From Portulaca oleracea (taxonomy: Eukaryota > Streptophyta > Magnoliopsida > Caryophyllales > Portulacaceae), in assembly GCA_029582165.1 (NCBI GenBank), contig CM055876.1:25947817-26011816 (forward strand): a stretch of DNA of 64,000 nt, written 5' to 3'. The translations under genes were made by a program, and so were the position numbers. Below are positions 59,546-64,000 of the stretch, piece after piece (position 1 is the first letter of the stretch; each line of letters starts with the position of its first letter). Under the pieces are notes generated by a model, which was not told the DNA's origin, did not search any database, and saw nothing but the letters and a program-made list of their open reading frames with translations.

Positions 59546-60780
59546 ATGTCCAACCCCCCATTTGGAAGTCCCTTCTATAGAGAGGAAGAAGACTTCTCTT
59601 TCCCTATCAATGAAGCCCCAAATGATCCCAACAACAACAACCCATTTGTCATCCAAGAAACTAGTCCAATTCCTTTACCAAATTCTTCCATACCCATTTC
59701 ATCTGAATGTCAAGATTGGAGCATGTTTCTTGATGACCATCATACAGAGGACTTTCCCTTATTAGGGAAAATCCCCTCAACATCCCAAGAAACCCCAAAT
59801 GATTGGCTGCTGGAGATTGATGATCATAGTTTGGATGATCTAGTGGAGCAAGGTGCACCAGGCTCATCTGATGAACATGGGTTATTCGAGCATCATCCAT
59901 ATCTGAGAAACATCGACCATGATCAACATCATCAAACTGATAATGGTGATATTGGGCAAGGCTCATCAGGCATGAAACTTGATCATAATGCTCGAGAAAG
60001 AATTCGAAGGAAGAAGCTCACCACCTCATACTCAGCACTTCAGTCTATGCTTCCCGAATCCAAAAGAGCTTCTTATAAGGTACATATATAGGTACTACGG
60101 GTGTGTCAAATTCATAGGTAAAGAGGACTTTTGCTTGTGATTTTGATGGGGATTAATTCATATTTCAAATTACCTTTGAATTGGCAGAGATGGACTGCAC
60201 CATATACACTAGATAGAACACTTGATTACATCCCGAAACTCGAAGCTGAGATAGAGAAGCTAACACTTGAGAAGAGCAACTTGTTGTCACAAATTGGGAA
60301 GCAGCAACAGGAAGCAGTACTCCAAAGTGAAGATGGTGATAAACGAGTTGCAAACAGATTTAAGCACACTCTAACTGTGTCGATAAATGAAGTCAAAACA
60401 GGTGAACTGATAATCCAGATTTGCCAACACAAGGGAATACTTGATCATAAATTCTCGGCTCTGATTGAAAAATTAGAAGGGGAAGACATTCGAGTCATGG
60501 GTGCTTCTTCTCAATGTGTATCTCAACATAGATCCTGCTTCCATCTTCATGTTCAGGTACGGTAATGCATATTACTAATATTATGCTCTCTGCTTGTGTA
60601 TGATTATGAAGTTATTAACTTTACTGATGATATAGTGTGCGGTTAAATTATTGTCCAAGATTTGTAAGGTGGTCATAGCTAATATATATTTACTCATATG
60701 TTGTGCAGATGGGTGAAAATCAAATTGAAGCTGATTATGTTGCAAACTTACAAAAGAAGTTAATTAATTGGTTATGTTGA
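59546..60780 (+). CDS. bHLH transcription factor B, group Ib(2)/ORG2-like
   Basis: Three exons: 59546-60079, 60188-60556 and 60709-60780 (TGA), 324 residues. All splice sites are GT-AG. The basic region LDHNARERIRRKKLTTSYSA (residues 145-164) has the H-E-R residues for E-box binding; helix 2 is RTLDYIPKLEAEIEKLTLEK in exon 2, followed by a coiled extension and a C-terminal domain ending CFHLHVQ. Exon 3 starts MGENQIEADY. It is the close paralogue of bHLH-A with the same exon phases, but its introns are short and free of MITEs. Resemblance to iron-deficiency Ib(2) factors (ORG2, bHLH100) is seen in KLxHNAxER-RRKKL, YIPxL and the RxCFHLHVQ end; a role in iron response is inferred. An upstream in-frame ATG exists at 59405; the MSN start is preferred because both paralogues share it. 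Confidence 0.85.
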
Positions 60781-61207
60781 TTTAGGACTCCCTGTCATGT
60801 TTTCGGCAAAAGCAGGAGTAAAACGGCAGCCTACATTGAGATATACTTAGCCCACCATTGAAATAGGATCTAATTTTGGGAGTAGTTGTTTTTTCTGTTG
60901 TAACCTTAGACTTGGATATATCTAGTTCTAGGAGATTATACATGCAAAAGGGAGTTATTGAGGTACATCTGGTGCTTTTGTTTCTTATTGTCCATTTAAT
61001 TGAAGTTGAGCCATTACTGTCCCAAGAGATAGAGCTCCAAGCCTCCAATATTACAAGTTTTGATTCCCCACATACTCGTAGTTAATTACTTTAACAAAGG
61101 AAAAAGCTAAAAAAGTGTCAAGCCTTCATTGAAGACTCTTGAACCTCTGTCTTTTCCTCTTTCTTAGCAGTCTTGGAGCAGTATTCTGAGTAAGGATTAG
61201 CAATGTA
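60781..61207. other. 3' flank of bHLH-B
   Basis: Presumed 3' untranslated region and spacer, no gene. Confidence 0.45.
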
Positions 61208-61365
61208 CTCCCTCTGTTCCATATTAATTCTATTTGAAAATTGTGCAGTCTAATTTTAAAAATTTTGACAGTAAATAAAATATTATATAAGAAATTATCA
61301 ATCAAAAGGTGACGATAGAGACTGTGACAGTCTACTAAGTGACAATTAATATGAAATGGAGGGAA
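61208..61365. mobile_element. Stowaway-like MITE
   Basis: CTCCCTCTGTTCCATATTAA at the left, TTAATATGAAATGGAGGGA at the right, with TA on both sides (61206-61207, 61366-61367). 158 bp, non-coding. Confidence 0.8.
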
Positions 61366-61382
61366 TATATGCTTAAGCTTTG

Positions 61383-61545
61383 GAGTATGGGTGGGAATTG
61401 TGGGTGGGTTTAGATGGGTACGGTCCATACCCACGTTTTACCAAGAGATTATAATACCCTACCCATGCCTCTTATTACCCACATGGGTAATACCCACTTG
61501 GGTATTACTTCCATGGGTATTATCCATGGGTATCCAACTATTTAA
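61383..61545. repeat. ACCCATGGGT-rich patch
   Basis: Many copies of TGGGTA/TACCCA, arranged as facing pairs such as ACCCACATGGGTAATACCCA and ATGGGTATTATCCATGGGTA. This resembles the subterminal parts of plant hAT-type MITEs, but no target duplication was identified. Confidence 0.6.
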
Positions 61546-61708
61546 CTAACTATTCTTATTTTGTATTCTAACGTTTTAGATAATAAATTTATATTTGGAG
61601 CTCAAAATTCATATTTGAACTTTTTTTAATCTATCCTATCATATTATAAAGTTTCAATTTAAATTGCTAAAATTAAATTTTAATTTAAATTGTTAAAGAT
61701 TAAACCTC

Positions 61709-62880
61709 GCTCTGATACCACTTGTTAGACCTGGCTCAAATACCCTTGTGAGGCTCTGATACCAGTCGTTAGGATCGAGGTAAAATATAGCCTAGTATTT
61801 GCAGCGGAAGAAATAATTATCAGGATGTACAAATTGAGAAGAAATATAACAAGATCAGTCATTAAAACAGAGAGTATAAAGACACACGATTTACGTGGAA
61901 ACCCAAATCGGGAAAAATCCACGGACGGCAACGGAGCAATAATCCACTAGTATAAGGGGAGAGATTACAAGAGAGATCCCAAGGGGCTATATAACGCAAC
62001 GAGATCGACGACAAGATCTCAAGGGGTTAATAGCACAGCGGGAATATACTGAAGGCAAAATTACTCTCTAAAGGGACTCTCACAACCTAGGGATGGGTAG
62101 AGGTGAAGAATGCTCTGTGTGTGTTTTATCGTATGCCGTAAGTGTATAGATTGATAACAACCTATATTTATAGGAAAAACTCCCTATAAACCTAACTTGA
62201 CTCCCACTCCAATTAGATTTAGAATCTAATACAATTAGGAAACCTAACATAATAAGGAAACCTAAATAATATCCTACATAATACAATTAGGAAACAAATA
62301 ATTGTAGGATCAAGAGACTGGGTGATATTAGGACACTTTCCTAACAATCTCCACCTTGGACTAAAACCTCTGGTACCGTCATAGAACCCCGAAGGGCGAT
62401 CAGATGTAATGAGCATCAACTGAATTCAAGTCACCCTTGAACTCAGTAAGAGATGAGGTTGTAGAAACGGCTGCAGAACCTGTAGTAGTAGAACCCTGTA
62501 GAACATAATAACCGCCTTGCCTGGAGGTTGTAAAACAGATATTGTTGGAACGCTCTTTAAACTTCAATCTGGCTTTGCTAGAACCCCCCATTATTAGTGG
62601 TTTCACCTCTAAAAAACCAAGCCTTCAGCTTTATCAGAACGCACTTCGAGATCAAATTTTTTTGCTTAGACATCAAGTTAGATTTGACATTTTCGAAAAA
62701 CAGGGTTTCATATCATAATTTCTTCAAAGTGCTTGTAAGAATGGGGCAAAGAGACAACCAACAAAATAGCCTTATCCTCATCTTCAATAGTAACCTCCAA
62801 ATTTGCATGATCAATAATAATGGAGTTACCTTCATCCTAATATTTTTTTGAACTCTCCAGATACTGAAACTGATCACAGC
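61709..62880 (-). mobile_element. Minus-strand Tork-like copia relic
   Basis: Related to copia-3. Reading the minus strand: a gag fragment (62880-62640, with ILLVVSLPHSYKHF), a GAG-pre-integrase fragment (62606-62400, GYYVLQGSTTTGSAAVSTTS), a purine tract AAGGTGGAGA, then an LTR (62346 to about 61768, TGTTAGGAAAGTGTCC...) and two Met-tRNA primer-like sequences GGTATCAGAGC (61753-61763 and 61709-61719). Nearly all of pol is missing and no second LTR is present. Confidence 0.8.
61768..62346 (-). repeat. LTR of the minus-strand copia relic
   Basis: About 579 bp, close in length and sequence to the copia-3 LTRs (TCTAAATCTAATTGGAGTGG and TTCCTATAAATA as its TATA region when read on the minus strand). 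It is bordered on one side by a polypurine tract and on the other by a primer-binding site. Confidence 0.8.
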
Positions 62881-63110
62881 GTGTAGACGCTGAATTTTAT
62901 CATTCTATTCAGCTTTGTAAATATTGTAATTTATTTTAAATTTCTTTTATTTTAGTTTAGGAAAATGCCAATAATTTTGAAATGCAAAAAGATGAAGAAA
63001 TGAAGGAAAAACCTAAAAAAAAAGTCATCACAAAAAAAAAAACTCAACCCAAATTGAAAAAGTAAAGCTGCACGCGCCCAAAGCAGATCAGAACCGGATA
63101 TGGGCATACC
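62881..63110. other. Spacer before the minisatellite
   Basis: A-rich, no gene. Confidence 0.4.
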
Positions 63111-63650
63111 TGCAGGTATTCTGGTGGGTTATACCCGACCCAGGTCACCTCGGGAAGCGTACCCACCTCGGTAAGCGTGCAACTGGGCCCAGCATACCGG
63201 CAGGTATTCTTTCGGGTCGGACCGGGGTTGCCTCGGGAAGCGTGCTGACCTCGGGAAGCGGGCCCACCTCGGAAAGCATGCAACTGGGCTTCCCCCAAGC
63301 CCAGCATACTGGCAGGTATTCTGTAGGGTCGGGCCGGATTGCCTCGGGAAGCGTGCTGACCTCGGTAAACGGGCCCACCTCGGAAAGCGTGCAACTGGGC
63401 TTTTCCCAGGCCCAGCATACCAGCAGGTATTCTGTCGGGTTAGGTTGCCTCGGGAAGCTTGCTGACCTCGAGAAGCGTGCAACTGGGCTTCTCCCAGGCC
63501 CAGCATACCGGCAGGTATTTGGGCGGGTCAGGCCCGACCCGGTTTACCTCGAGAAGCGCGCTGACCTAGGGAATTGCGCAGCTGAGCACCTCCAAAGTCC
63601 ACCATGCCTGCAGGTATTGTGGGCGGGTTCTGCCCGGCCCGGGGCGCCTC
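63111..63650. repeat. GC-rich minisatellite, 89-112 bp units
   Basis: Six units marked by GCAGGTATT at about 63112, 63200, 63312, 63422, 63511 and 63610. Each carries CCTCGGGAAGCGTGC, AACTGGGC and CCCAGGCCCAGCATAC. The GC content is far above the rest of the window. Open frames through it on both strands are by-products of the repeat. Confidence 0.92.
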
Positions 63651-64000
63651 CATCCGCCTCAGGAAGCGTGCCATGACCTAATTTTTTCGCGCAGCCGGGC
63701 CTGATACTTGGCGGTATCACGGCCATTTTCCCCCCTCATTTTTGACCTAAAATCACAACCCTAATTTCTCCTATAAAAACCCCTCTCATCCCCCATTTCA
63801 TTCTACACCGAAATCACCCTGGCGTATTGACACTTGGTGATTTTATTTTCTCTTCTCCCTCTATATTTCTCTCATCTTGCATACACTTAATTGGCATTTT
63901 TGTTTTCTTCTTCTCTATCCCTTATTTATTCATATTATATTGTAACTTGAGTTAATCCTAAACTTGACCTAAATAATATGGATTGTTCGTGAATAAAGGC
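63651..64000 (+). promoter_or_regulatory. TATA-type promoter-like segment at window end
   Basis: CTCCTATAAAAACCCCTCTC (about 63767-63786) is a strong TATA box followed by a C/T-rich leader. Together with the repeated GC-rich DNA before it, this resembles the U3-R part of a long LTR; the element would continue past the window. A host gene promoter is the alternative. Confidence 0.4.

Noticed and set aside
63044..63726. Overlapping GC-rich frames on both strands with repeated peptides
   Set aside because: They follow the minisatellite in several frames at once, which shows repeat structure rather than coding selection.

Overview
This is a 64 kb piece of AT-rich nuclear DNA from a flowering plant, most likely a eudicot. 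The evidence is three intron-containing plant genes with GT-AG introns, Ty1/copia retrotransposons primed by initiator Met-tRNA, a Helitron, Stowaway, hAT-like and Mutator-like non-autonomous elements, and many plant-type microsatellites. I could not fix the species. I saw no bacterial genes, CRISPR arrays, rRNA or tRNA genes.

Layout. 1-6.8 kb: a small Helitron, a degraded copia-type LTR, a Stowaway MITE, then a chain of inverted-repeat elements separated by (AT)n and (GTAT)n/(CTAT)n tracts. 6.8-12.9 kb: a less AT-rich block with a 222-bp tandem duplication, dozens of TGTGGTC/GACCACA words, a segmental duplication and a broken FAR1-type DNA-binding domain. 13.0-19.0 kb: an LTR-less, decayed copia gag-pol lying between two (TA)n-bounded element ends. 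19.0-25.9 kb: three large hairpin-type elements: a 1.7-kb multi-level palindrome, an element with a GCTCAT minisatellite, and a 2-kb palindrome rich in GAA/TTC. 26.0-31.2 kb: a copia element with both LTRs on the minus strand, internally decayed.

33-61 kb is the genic part. It holds two intact paralogous bHLH genes (called A and B here) resembling the iron-deficiency-responsive Ib(2)/ORG2 group, a truncated bHLH pseudogene, and a promoter/leader-only relic. All four units share an upstream block and most share a CT-rich 5' leader that appears to end at a 5'UTR-intron donor. Between A and B lie a complete but dead Tork/Tnt1-like copia element with a perfect CTTAT target duplication, itself broken by a hAT-like element with a perfect 8-bp target duplication, and a two-exon SAM-dependent methyltransferase gene. 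61-64 kb: a Stowaway-like MITE, an ACCCATGGGT-rich patch, a minus-strand copia relic and a GC-rich 89-112 bp minisatellite followed by a TATA-type promoter-like segment.

Only three genes look functional (bHLH-A, methyltransferase, bHLH-B). All three have introns, and two of them (bHLH-A and the methyltransferase) carry MITE-like insertions inside introns. No shared pathway between the methyltransferase and the bHLH genes can be read from sequence.
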